Assembly: GCA_037893245.1 (NCBI GenBank) | Contig: JBAIAA010000251.1 | Span: forward strand, 1,054,001-1,118,000 | Source: Crossaster papposus | Taxonomy: Eukaryota > Echinodermata > Asteroidea > Velatida > Solasteridae | Reading direction: 5' to 3' | DNA: 64,000 nucleotides | In this document: positions 54,413 to 64,000 of the stretch, piece after piece | How positions within the stretch are numbered: position 1 is the first letter of the stretch | Layout: every line of letters begins with the position of its first letter | Program-made: the position numbers and the translations under genes | The notes under the pieces: generated by a model | Database searches by the model: none | What the model saw: the letters and a program-made list of their open reading frames with translations, nothing else | Told to the model about the DNA's origin: nothing

Positions 54413-54500
54413 TAGAGCTACGGTCTACGTCTACAGCTACAGCTACAGCTACAGCTACGTATACGTAGGCGCTAAGGTAATTCGGACGCGGCTACGGTAG
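54413..54500. repeat. Short CTACAG/CTACGT hexamer tract
   Basis: CTACGTCTACAGCTACAGCT and related hexamers. Probably simple sequence. Confidence 0.6.
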
Positions 54501-54879
54501 AGCCTACGGCTAGTTATTGCGCCCCTAAGCGATGCTTGAATTAGTGTTTGCAAAATTACGATGTAAGAATTTACAACAATAATCGTCTGCTAGATGTTAC
54601 GCAATGTTTGTTTACAGCCGGTCGAAATAACTGATGATATTGACGTATTTGTCGATCTGTTAGTTTCAATTCAATGCACTATCATTGAAAAATAAACGAA
54701 AATTTGCTTCAAAATTAACGTTAGTGCTGCCGTAGGATTCGAGAAACCGGAAGAAGAAGCAAACGGAAGAAGAAACAGATGAAGAAAGTACAAACACGAA
54801 TAAGGTAAAGTACGGACCCCATTCCAACCTGGACAACCAAATTGCTCGTCAGTGAACACTCTGCCTCTAAGGTTTAGGA

Positions 54880-57491
54880 ACCTTAGTGAAATTCCCAAAG
54901 ATGATCAGGTCACCGGGCACCTTCTTTCAGTTTGATACAATTCTTAACAGGGAACAGCATATTCTTGAGGGCAAAGAGAGACACGGCCTCGAAGGATTTG
55001 TTAAAGACCTTCACCATCGCTGAGGCCAAAATTCGCTGCAGATAGGGCTTGACTATCTTCTGCAGTTCTCGATCGGTGCTGGTACAGGCCCCGAATGGTG
55101 GTCGAGTACAAAATTCAAGTCGACTTTGGACTTGGTGGCCGCGAATCCTATGGATTGCTCCTGATCATCACCTGTAACCCGTAGCGGTAAGGGGGTGTTC
55201 ATATTAATTGTCACATCGAGAGAATGATCAGTGTGCTGATAAACAGAGATGTCGAATATTGAAAGTCGTATTTCCGTTTGCCTGGGGAAAATTCCTCCTT
55301 GGTATTCCAACCTGACGTCTCGTCTCCTGGTAACAACTGCATTCCAGTAAAATCGATATCCTGTTGTTTTTTACCGAGACGTACTCATTAACCGTGACGT
55401 TACCTGGGTAAACTGCATGGCTACCCACAGAGAAGGCAGGAAAATGAGCCGACACGGAACCACTTGTGACTTTGGTGGACCAAGCTGCGCTAGTTCTACC
55501 TTCGATAGCTTTCCAGGTGAGACGAAGACACCATCTCCAAGAGAAATTGGCACAACATCTTGGAAGAAGATCTTGGAGTTGATGATCAAGGAGCTACCGT
55601 ACTCTGATGGAATAGGCTCTTTGATAGACAGTGACGTTTCTGACTGTAGTTTTCCAGTAGTGGCAATGAAGAGCTGAAGGATATCCCGATTGCTAGGAGC
55701 ATGGTGGACGTAGAACAGGAAACCCGTTGGATTCAGAGAGGGCAGGACAGTAAATGCTTTCAGATCAAGAGTGCCGATGATATACAATTCGTAGCCGTCC
55801 TTCAGACCATGGAAGTATGTGTCCAGACTATATTTTAAAAATGGATTTTGTGTGCCAGCTTCAAAATTCTGGGCCGAGAAACCCCCACCATTGAGTTTGA
55901 TGGCCAAGTTGTGCTGGGTGGAACCAGATCCTGGAATGACTTACAGAGGAACGTCTCCTTGGACGTAGACCCCGTCAGACTTCTTCAGCTCAGTCTTCTC
56001 CAATTCAATCATGAAAACCCGAGCAGAGTTCGAGTTGTTCAGAAGAAACTGGAGCCGAGGAGCATTGAAGGTGAAGTTGAACACCGTCTTAAGTGTCTTG
56101 CCCTCTGAAGTCTTATGTACGGCTTCACGCTCACCTGTTTCCCTCGTGAAGACCGGGTTGTCTAAGCGATTCTGATACTGTTCCTCTAAATGATCATTCA
56201 CCTGTTTAGCGGTCATTGAGAACACCGCATCCCAACCCTCACAGACATATTTCCCCTTCATGGCACCAAGGACTTCGGTACGAGACACGTATGTTGGGGT
56301 TGGAGTGCTATCTGGTGGTTCAGTTGCCACATCCAGGTTTATGTAATCGCCACGATTAAGAAGGCGCCAAGCTACAAGGTTCCTTTCCCAGGGTGTCGCG
56401 GTAGATTCCTGCAATTGTGCATATATACTGAAGATAAGACGGACTGTCACACCCCGAGAGTAGTCGTCAAACTTGATACCTTCGTTGCTCTCAGTCTTGG
56501 GCAGTGATACTTGCCAGTTTGAGAAAGGAGTGATTTGGGAGGTAGAACCGAAAGCATCTTCGCCAGTTACGGCCAATAGAGCTTTTGGATTCTGGACGAC
56601 AGCATCGCCATCATGTACAACGTGACTACTGGTGCTGACGTCACGAAGACCGGTGAAGATCCGTGAGGTCGTCTGGAACTTCAAGGATTGGCCATCAAAT
56701 CCACGGTCAAAGAACGGATGTCCGTCGAATCTCAGCTCCGTGTAATACTTGCCACTGTTAGTGGACGTTATGCCACCAATCTCAACATGGACACTTTCTA
56801 TGCGCACATAGTTGTACGAGGCAAACTCACGCTTGTTAAGGCTGATGTTGAAAGTGTAGGCCTGGTTGTTTGTGATACTATCTGGTGTGACGCCGTGAAT
56901 TTCATAGATGATTGGATTTGTCTGGCTTTCTGGTTGAGGCTGAACTGTCAGACCTTCATTGATACTCTTAGATTGATTGAGAATGGCGAGCTGCAAGTTC
57001 AACATCGTGAAGGAGCCTATAGGAGTGGGTGGTCGTAGGTACTCGTACTGTAAAGCTCTGTCCTGAATAACCACAGTGGAAGCCAACGTCATCAGCATCT
57101 GGCGCTCAAAGAAAATCAGTTGGCCAGACAGCCCAATCAGGTCAACCTTCTCAACATCCAGATCTTCTGTCTTTGCATTCAGGTAGACCTTTAGATCATC
57201 CAGTCGTTTCTTCTGGTCTTCGTGGAGATCGATACGTTGCTGATTAGCAGAAAGATCGGAAACAATTCCTTGGATAGTACTCTGTGTTTGAAGAAGAGCT
57301 TTACCACGTAGGACCAGGATACTAAAAGCTGACGAGAGGGTTTTCTTGGCTCCTATATCTGGACCGGACGCCAGGGTGGTATCGAAGTTCACTTTCATCT
57401 CATCCCATTCGAGCGAAGACGGCTCCCCAACGTGGGCCCATGGAGACATATCGACCCATGCGTGCTGCCACTCTGCAAACCTCCGCCCCAA
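54880..57491 (-). pseudogene. Tc-like C-terminal region joined to P47-like TULIP domains (broken)
   Basis: The main frame (57491-55941) opens after a CTACAG acceptor-like site at 57492-57497, with no nearby ATG in frame, so this is probably an internal or last exon. It has a helical region (LRGKALLQTQSTIQGIVSDL, DRALQYEYL), then a beta-rich block (YTELRFDGHPFFDRGFDG, TPFSNWQVSLP, VRLIFSIYAQL), then EGWDAVFSMTAKQVNDHL and FTFNAPRLQFLLNN. The first part resembles a C-terminal segment of large insecticidal Tc-type proteins; the GWDAVF-x-VN part resembles the start of P47/OrfX-type TULIP (lipid-binding) modules. Coding continues past an in-frame TAA (55941-55943) and across frameshifts near 55440, 55300 and 55070, to a FALKNMLFP segment near 54960. 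An ancient bacterial or fungal origin is possible. Function is unknown, and a role as a toxin is not shown. Confidence 0.5.
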
Positions 57492-57757
57492 CTGTAGCCT
57501 TGATCAAGGCGTTCATCGTTACCCGTCCGGCCGTGCGTACAGCGCAGCGGTAATCGGAGCTCAAACAACGACATCACGCGGCCAATCATTAAGTTGAGGT
57601 TTTGGGGGTGGTGCTCATTATTCTAATAGATTAAGCTGATCTTTATAGTCGTTTTCTTATTAGTCAATCGTTGCGTAGAAACTGCATAATTTGAGCTAGC
57701 GGTGAAAGGTCACAGCTAGCTCGCAAGTGTTTACGAACACCGCCATCGTTGACATAC

Positions 57758-58021
57758 TGTAACGAAGATTTCTCTGGGGTCGACTACACACACAAGAAGG
57801 ACTCCTGACGCAAGTATTCCTTTATTTCCGGTGATTCTCTGCCGTTTATTGTGATCTCTTGCCAACCAAACATGGACTTCAGGCTCACACAATCACGCGG
57901 TACCAGAACTGGTTAGAACCAGTTCGGCGCTTGCGCAATCCAAAGGCGGGTTTCCGGGGCGATCCCACCACCGTGGAATCGCTCCAGCGCCCTCTACCGC
58001 CCAACCGGCACGGGCGTTACA
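57758..58021 (-). repeat. 3' LTR of the LTR retrotransposon
   Basis: 264 bp, TGTAACG...CGTTACA. On the minus strand this is the downstream LTR. The adjacent TGGGGGGCTG (58022-58031) is the candidate polypurine tract. Confidence 0.85.
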
Positions 58022-58287
58022 CAGCCCCCCACGAAGACCTTGTTTGCCCCCAAACAAGACCATGGGCGCTGCTGCCGCACCCCGGCCAACCGCCCTCGGA
58101 AAACGCATAACGCCAACAATTACACAACAATTTACATTATACAATTTTCATTACAACAATTTACATTACAACAATTTCCATTACAGCAATTTGAAAAGTT
58201 CAAAAGTTCCCGCCTAGTAGGTGGGAGGTGGCCTGAAGCTGCTCCCAGAATTCCGGTGGAATGTCTCTCCACGCCTGGGCCGTCTCC

Positions 58288-58432
58288 CCGAGGCGCGTGC
58301 GTGGTCCGACTCCGTCGCGCATGCACAGTCCGACTCCGTCGCGCATGCGTGGTCCAACTCCGAGGCGCATGCGTGGTCCGACTCCAAGGCGCATGCGTGG
58401 TCCGACTCCGTCGCGCACGCGTGGTCCGCCAG
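58288..58432. repeat. 24-bp minisatellite (GTGGTCCGACTCCGTCGCGC)
   Basis: About six units of GTGGTCCGACTCCGTCGCGC plus ATGC, with variants, inside the LTR element. Eight-residue repeats appear in all frames and are not evidence for a gene. Confidence 0.85.
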
Positions 58433-58493
58433 ACGACCCCAAGCTCTGGCACCCCCAGCTCCGGCACACCCCCAGCTGTCAAGACTTGACTGG

Positions 58494-58825
58494 CACTATG
58501 ACTGCGACTGGCTCCTCTGACTGCGACTGGTGCCTTCGACTGCGGCTGGCTCTTGCGACTGCGACTGTGGTTCCTGCGACTGCGTCTGCGGCTGGCTCCC
58601 GCGACAGCGACTGGCTCCTGCGACTGCGACTGGCTCCTGTATCTGGTGCCTGCGACTGCGACTGGCTCTTGCGACTGCGACTGCGACTGCGCTTGGCTCC
58701 TGCGACTGCGACTGGCTCCTCCGACTGCGACTGGCTCCTGTGGCCGCGACTGTGACTGCCTCTTGCGACTGCGACTGATTCTTGCGACTGCGACTGATTC
58801 TTGCGACTGCGACTGATTCTTGCGA
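58494..58825. repeat. Degenerate GCGACT/CTGCGACTGG hexamer array
   Basis: GACTGCGACTGGCTCCTGCG-type units fill this stretch. Stop-free frames on both strands result from the 6-bp period. Confidence 0.85.
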
Positions 58826-59443
58826 CTGGCTTAGAGAGCGTGGGCGTCCCGGCGAGGCCCCGCCCCCGCTGCGCCGACGGGCACGGCTCGGGCTCGCTCC
58901 GAGTGTTGCGAGCCGTCTGCCGCGCCGCCGCCTACAGCATGGGCCGGGCCCCCCCGACTCGGTTTCATTCCTGCAGAAGATCCAGAGAATGTCTCGACGA
59001 GGCCCCGCCCCCCACTGCATCCACGGGCACAGCTTTGGATTGTTCCGCGTGGAACCATCCGTCTGCTGCGCCGCCGTCTACAGCATGGGGCGGCCCCCCG
59101 ACAGACCTGGTAGCGGACCCGGACAAATATGGAGAAGGGCGCCCTCTCTCCAAATCGGAGTGGACGCACTGAAGCCCCCAGCCATTGGCGCATGTCCCGA
59201 AATTCCCCGCTATCCTTCTCCAACTCCTCCCCCAGGAAACTCCAGACTCCCAAGTCCCCATAACCTCCCTAGAGTTCCCCTGGCGTCATGCACGGAGTGC
59301 CTGAAAGCCTCCCGGACTGGTCCCCGCTCCCCGGGCCCACGCCCCGGCCTGCCCTCTCGCCGTGGGGCGAGTTGGCTGCCGTGTTATCGTGGTTTCCAGA
59401 AAACATGAACACTTCACCTGGTCTTTTCCCGTCCTTCTGTATG

Positions 59444-59459
59444 CCGACCGCTGCCACCA
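59444..59459 (-). other. tRNA-Leu-like primer-binding site
   Basis: On the minus strand TGGTGGCAGCGGTCGG starts one base inside the 5' LTR. It matches the complement of the 3' end of animal tRNA-Leu(AAG), as I remember it, at 15 of 16 positions. This fixes the element's direction. Confidence 0.75.
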
Positions 59460-59460
59460 A

Positions 59461-59725
59461 TGTAACGTAGATTTCTCTCGGGGTTGACTACACACACAAG
59501 AAGGACTCCTGACGCAAGTATTCCTTTATTTCCGGTGATTCTCTGCCGTTTATTGTGATCTCTTGCCAACCAAACATGGACTTCAGGCTCACACAGTCAC
59601 GCGGTACCAGAACTGGTTAGAACCAGTTCGGCGCTTGCGCAATCCAAAGGCGGGTTTCCGGGGCGATCCCACCACCGTGGAATCGCTCCAGCGCCCTCTA
59701 CCGCCCAACCGGCACGGGCGTTACA
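59461..59725 (-). repeat. 5' LTR of the LTR retrotransposon
   Basis: 265 bp. It would hold the promoter and start of the transcript on the minus strand. The sequence matches the 3' LTR except for about three substitutions and one inserted base. Confidence 0.85.
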
Positions 59726-60274
59726 ATACTATGAATATAGGAGAAAGTTGATTGATTTTTACGAATGTTGTAGGAATTACACATGAAGATTTGAACTGTC
59801 TTGCTTGATTGGTGAGGGTCGCAGTTATTTTCGCTCGTTTTGCTGGGTATTTGCTTGAATGTTGACAATGTTATGGCCAAAACTAGTTGTGTTTAGCTGC
59901 TTAGTATAGTTTTGAGTTTCCAACCGCGGCGACTGGAGAAGGCCGCGACTCTGTTGAAGCGTGTCGAACTCGGCCCTACAATATATCGCACGCATCTAAT
60001 CCAGCTAAAAAACCTGCCTCGGTAAAACGCGGAACTCTGATAATTAAATGCCTTGCCGGCTGAATAATTAGATGAGTTATTGAGGATATAAGACACTTGT
60101 TCCTGTTTAAATTACGATATTGCGATCATTTTGAAGGTTGGTTTTGCAGCCGTAAACATGCCCCCTCCCCAAGGCGTTGTGCCATGCTGTGGTGATAACG
60201 CACAGACCAGCATGCCTGGGTATAATGCCGATTATGCGGCGATAAGAAACTGACCAAACACGCTGAAAAACGCT

Positions 60275-60490
60275 GAGTACCTGGCCGTACGTACGTGCGA
60301 GCTCCGAGCAAAATGGGGCTGCCTGAAAAATGATGGATTTCCCATAACATGTCGGCAAATTTACAAAAACATCGTGACTACAAAGAAAGGATTCTAAGGC
60401 CTTTCTCTGCTCGGGTCTAAAATCTTTGAGGGATAATGTTTTCGCTGAATAATTCAAACAACACGACAGACGACGCTGAATATCCGCCAT
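60275..60490 (-). CDS. N-terminal exon of a RecQ-like DNA helicase (partial)
   Basis: The frame opens MADIQRRLSCCLNYSAKTLS, then LKDFRPEQRKALESFL with a Q-motif-like RPEQ, and LPTCYGKSIIFQAAPF as helicase motif I (Walker A; Cys where Gly is usual in LPTGYGKS). After about residue 72 the frame no longer follows the family, so an intron probably begins near 60275, where GTACGTACG offers a donor. No later exon is visible to the left within reach. It could be a live host gene, a pseudogene, or a transposon-borne helicase. Confidence 0.55.
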
Positions 60491-62960
60491 TTTGTCTTAA
60501 ATGTTATGCTGCAAATAAGTAACTGCATCAAATTTAATGACGTCGGGATTCAACCGCGTTGTGATTGGACACTCCATATCTTAGCCCCGCCTTTACTTAT
60601 CTGTATTCGCATACGAGGTCATGCGCTAGAAATGTGGCGCAAAATATAGGAAAAACATAAGATTTCCAAAACCGTTGATCCAAGGCGAAAAAGTAGCTTC
60701 AGTTGATTTGCATAAATAGTGGCCGTATGAGGTCGCTGTTCGCGCTGTATCTTTTCGCGCACGGGGAGCGCGAGCTAGCAGCATATGCGGAGCACGCGTG
60801 GCGTGTATTTCTGGACGGATAACGACAGACGGATAACGACGAACGCGCCTTGACCAAGGCTACCCCAACTAAAGAACAAACCACAAAGTCGAGTATTGCG
60901 GCAATCCCACTTATAGCGAATCCCGAATTCTCGGCATTCTGGGCATCCAGCGAAGTTCAATGTTTACTGCATTTTGGCACAGCATACCCTGGTGACCAAT
61001 TATCGATTCGTAATACAATGTGTATGTGCTCGCCTGTTGAATAGGTGCGCTCGCCCAAATACGTTAACAAAGGTTTACAGAAAAACACATGTATACATCT
61101 TGTACCACGTTCTTGGCTTTAGACTTGCACATTTCCCAGGGGGGACTTATTTCTTTTGACATGTTTAGAATGACCATATACATTTGTATTCTAAAGACAT
61201 ACTTTGATTGTGTGCTAAGTTCCATGCTTTCCATGCTTCTTTTTTACTAATCTGCCGGACTAAACAGCAAGACTCCATGTTTGTATGTCAGTAGGCAGTG
61301 GTATAGCCCTGAATTGTTTTGACATGCTGTATATTATTGCTACTACCGACCACCTAAACATCATGGTCTAATTCTGTGCTCGAGTACATTTGGGAAATAC
61401 TTTTTGGGGGGCTCATATTGGCCTCAATGTCTATATTCATCATGTGTACCATTTAATTTAAATTGAATTAAAATAAAGAGCAAATAGTGGTCTAAATGTA
61501 GATTAAATGTTTGTTTGCTTGTTATTGTCTTTTCTGTTTGAAATACCAAAGTAACATGGGCAAAATATGTAACAGTAACACAAAGAAATCTACAAGAGTT
61601 CATTTAAGAAGTACAATTGCCATTAAAGTATCGCATGTAGGCCTACAGCATGTATAATTACCGAAGTGATTGATTTTAGGTAAACTAAAATAACCCGGCC
61701 TCTTTATAGGCTTGATACGAAGATAGCCCTTTGACCAGAAAGAAATTGAATGCAAAAATAAGGTGTGTTATGCAAACTGTCAATGTTTAACATTTCAGAC
61801 AGATTACCTCTATTTAGAACTCGTGTTGGGCGCAATCATTGATCTCCAAATGGAGATCAATGGGCGCAATTTAGTCTTTCTGCGCGGCGCGAATGAACCG
61901 CTGCAGCTTAGCTGCGCGAACGAACCGCTGTAGCTTAGCTGCGCGAACTGTCCATCACGTGCGCAGCTGTGATGTAGGCCCGAATCGGATCGCGCTGTAT
62001 TCGTTGTCAGTTGATCGTGCCTAAGTTGGCCGACCGCGCCGCCACCAGTCGGTTGCCTTATATTTAGCTCTTCATGCACAAGTTTGGGGGGTTGTTCTGC
62101 ATAAGAGAAGTACAAACTTAGAAATAGGCTGACGGTAGTTGTGCAAATGTATTTTTGATAGCGCAGATTTAGAGACTGCGCCCATTATTCTGATCTTGGA
62201 CCCTAAAAAGTAGGTTACGATCCATCCCCTACCTCCGACGACATTGGTACCACGAATTTCATTTTTCTGAGCATATTTTTGGGTCACATAACATGGCCTA
62301 TATTATATGACGCGGTCCGTCATTTTGTGGAGTCCAAAATTTGGTTATATAAAATAGCGGATCGTTATTTGTCACGAAATTTAACCAAAACCACGCAATT
62401 TGAAGGAATAGTTGTGTGAACCTTTATACTCTACTTTTAAAAATCTTTCCAACATTTAATTTTATGTTTATACATGAACATGTATCCCGGCGTCATGAAA
62501 TTATACGTAGCTACGTTGCATGCAAACCTCGACACAATGGCGGAGGACACAACGATTAGATGAATGAAAGCTATCAAAACATTTCATGCTTAGACAATTA
62601 ATTTGGCAATTTGTCAAAACGACGAGGCAGATGGCAGGCTGTTAATGGTTGCTCTTTTGTGAATTATCCCCATTGAATACTGAATTATAAATCGTAATGG
62701 TAGAATTGTGTGTTTGGCCTTTAATCGACATTTAACCCCCCCCCCCCCCCCACTTCCTCCCCCCCCCCCCCCCCCCCCCTTGACATTTATCTGTCATTGA
62801 CTGCACTTACATTTGTAGCATTTGTCAGTTGTGATTTTTTTTCGTTTGAAGCAGCAACAGTTTTCAAAAATCTAACTAACCTGACGAAGTTTTAGCTCTG
62901 CGAATGCTGTATAAATTCCACGAAAATAACATTTAGAAGATTTCGACTTGTAACCAACTA
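60491..62960. other. Intergenic, no gene recognised
   Basis: Directly upstream of the RecQ-like start lie TGACGTCG and GGCGGATATTC sequences that could belong to its promoter. A 30-bp tandem duplication (GAACCGCTGCAGCTTAGCTG-type unit) lies at 61893-61950, and ATTGATCTCCAAATGGAGATCAAT forms a palindrome at about 61839-61862. Poly-C runs occur at 62737-62780. Confidence 0.4.
62737..62780. repeat. Poly-C tract
   Basis: Two long C-runs separated by ACTTCCT. This is the complement-type counterpart of the G-runs at 39149 and 43604. Confidence 0.85.
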
Positions 62961-63075
62961 CTTATTACATTTTCCAAAAATGCGTCTCTGAGACGCATCT
63001 TTGGACTTTTTTAAAATATTTCTTCAAATTACAGCATATCAGAAGGAATAATTTCACAGGGAGTCTTTAATTCTT

Positions 63076-63341
63076 CCAAATAGGCACTTTGGGAGACAAA
63101 TTAGCGATAGTTTTGATTCACTTGGGAGACAGTGGCACATTTCAGTATCTCCCTAAGTGTCTAGCTACCCCACAAAACGATATTTGGGAGTTATTTTTGC
63201 TCGGAGAAGACAGATTTGGGTCTAAATAGCATAAATATGAAATTTCGTGGAAAAAGCTCCAGGTAAAAACGGGTTAGGTTACAATAAAGATTGTGCACGA
63301 CTCTATGGGATTGTCTCCCAAAGTGCCCATTTGGAGGTATA
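63076..63341. mobile_element. MITE with possible 9-bp target duplication (Mutator-like candidate)
   Basis: The left end CCAAATAGGCACTTTGGGAG, followed by ACAA, is mirrored at 63311-63334. TTAATTCTT occurs at 63067-63075 and again at 63342-63350. The right copy is separated from the TIR by seven extra bases, so the duplication is suggestive but not clean. GGGAGACAG-type motifs recur inside. Confidence 0.5.
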
Positions 63342-63350
63342 TTAATTCTT

Positions 63351-64000
63351 GACATCATGTAAGCTGATAAACAATAATTTGGTTGGATAGTTTCAAACAG
63401 TATAAGTGACCCGATCCATCGAAATAAGTCTTTTTAAGATATGTACATGGTGAGAAAGAGAATTTCATAAGCTTTCTAATGATACCCATCACAAGTGTGT
63501 ATCAGTTTAGGTTGACGTGTTATGGTATGATGAATATGACAGGTTTATATTTTTTTGCCGAATCCACATTCCGAGAAAAACCGCTTTGAAATAAACAAAA
63601 TTGACCAAAATCATACGGACAGCACACACACATCCTCTTTATTTTCATCTGTATTAATCGTTTTTAAATACAAAACATTAATGACAATATCTGTGATAAC
63701 TACATTTCCTAAAAATACAATGTTCAGAAAAACGACTTGGTCACGATTTTCACCCATGCGTTCACTTCAACGACTGATTGCGTAAAACGGCCCCAGCGAC
63801 TTATTCCTGATTACGATGGAGTCGGTCACACAATACGCTCCAGATTATTCTTACTGCGTGGACAAAACCGCTCCAGAAAAGTAGCCTTGAAAGGCCTCGG
63901 ATTGCACCACAGGACATCTATAATCAAAATTGAGTCTGGTGCCGCCACTGAATTCAGGGCACATTCTTTATTGCCTTTTGAATAAGATGGGTCCCAAAGT
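63351..64000. other. Right edge of window, no gene recognised
   Basis: Two short overlapping stop-free frames (63555-63785 and 63737-63985) show no domain. No repeat is recognised. Confidence 0.3.

Larger units (their letters stand above)
57758..59725 (-). mobile_element. Non-autonomous LTR retrotransposon (TRIM/LARD-like)
   Basis: Direct LTRs of 264-265 bp at 57758-58021 and 59461-59725 begin TGTAACG and end CGTTACA, and ATAC flanks both sides (57754-57757, 59726-59729). On the minus strand a primer-binding site and a G-rich polypurine tract sit just inside the LTRs. The internal 1.4 kb encodes no gag or pol; it is mostly a 24-bp and a GACTGC-type repeat plus GC-rich sequence. It must have used enzymes of another element. 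The LTRs differ by only about three substitutions and one indel, so insertion was recent. Confidence 0.88.

Noticed and set aside
58132..58520. Open frames of 80-150 codons rich in Arg, Thr and Pro
   Set aside because: Produced by the 24-bp repeat inside the non-autonomous LTR element; they occur in many frames at once.
58496..59408. Long Ser/Arg- or Cys/Asp-repeat frames on both strands
   Set aside because: Hexamer array artefacts plus GC-rich sequence with few stops; no gag or pol motif.

Overview
This is AT-rich animal nuclear DNA crowded with mobile elements. A single-exon rhodopsin-class GPCR, a Polinton (Maverick/adintovirus-type) provirus, tRNA-derived SINEs, 3' ends of LINEs, many TIR elements and an LTR element with a tRNA-Leu-like primer site all point to a marine invertebrate. 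A deuterostome such as an echinoderm or hemichordate is my guess; the sequence does not settle it.

Layout. 1-5.6 kb: inverted repeats, a TIR element with TAA target duplications (647-1966), a TA-flanked MITE and a TTTTCTT-rich tandem repeat. 5.6-9.0 kb: a decayed minus-strand, probably spliced, C2H2 zinc-finger/transposase-like gene. 9.0-23.0 kb: a Polinton-type element. 23.5-24.6 kb: a 21-bp minisatellite with three stop-free frames per strand. 24.6-36.3 kb: nested LINE fragments inside a CGAGT pentamer tract, several TIR elements and SINEs. 36.4-37.4 kb: an intact GPCR gene on the minus strand. 37.4-54.8 kb: mostly gene-poor repeats, a proline-rich first-exon candidate (39.1-39.4 kb), a LINE fragment, SINEs, MITEs and one possible first coding exon (51.36 kb). 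54.8-57.5 kb: a broken gene resembling the end of a Tc-like protein joined to P47-like TULIP domains. 57.76-59.73 kb: a young non-autonomous LTR retrotransposon. 60.1-60.5 kb: the start of a RecQ-like helicase. 60.5-64 kb: repeats.

The Polinton. Left to right it carries a two-TM protein with ESCRT late-domain-like motifs (-), two tandem minor-capsid-like paralogues (-), the major capsid protein (+), a packaging ATPase (+), a GCTAGTTG repeat array, a membrane/virion gene set (+), a conserved roughly 460-codon structural protein (-), a small membrane protein (+), a DD35E integrase (+) and protein-primed DNA polymerase B (-). ATPase, integrase and polymerase are each broken by in-frame stops; the polymerase also has several frameshifts. 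The capsid gene and several small membrane-protein genes are still open. Most genes have a TATAATAAA- or TATAAAAA-like box almost touching the ATG. Two divergent gene pairs share intergenic gaps of only 37-38 bp. Two strong hairpins sit where transcripts should end. This gives a compact virus-like gene arrangement, and it holds the strongest leads in the window.

All homology statements come from recognising motifs by eye; no search was run.
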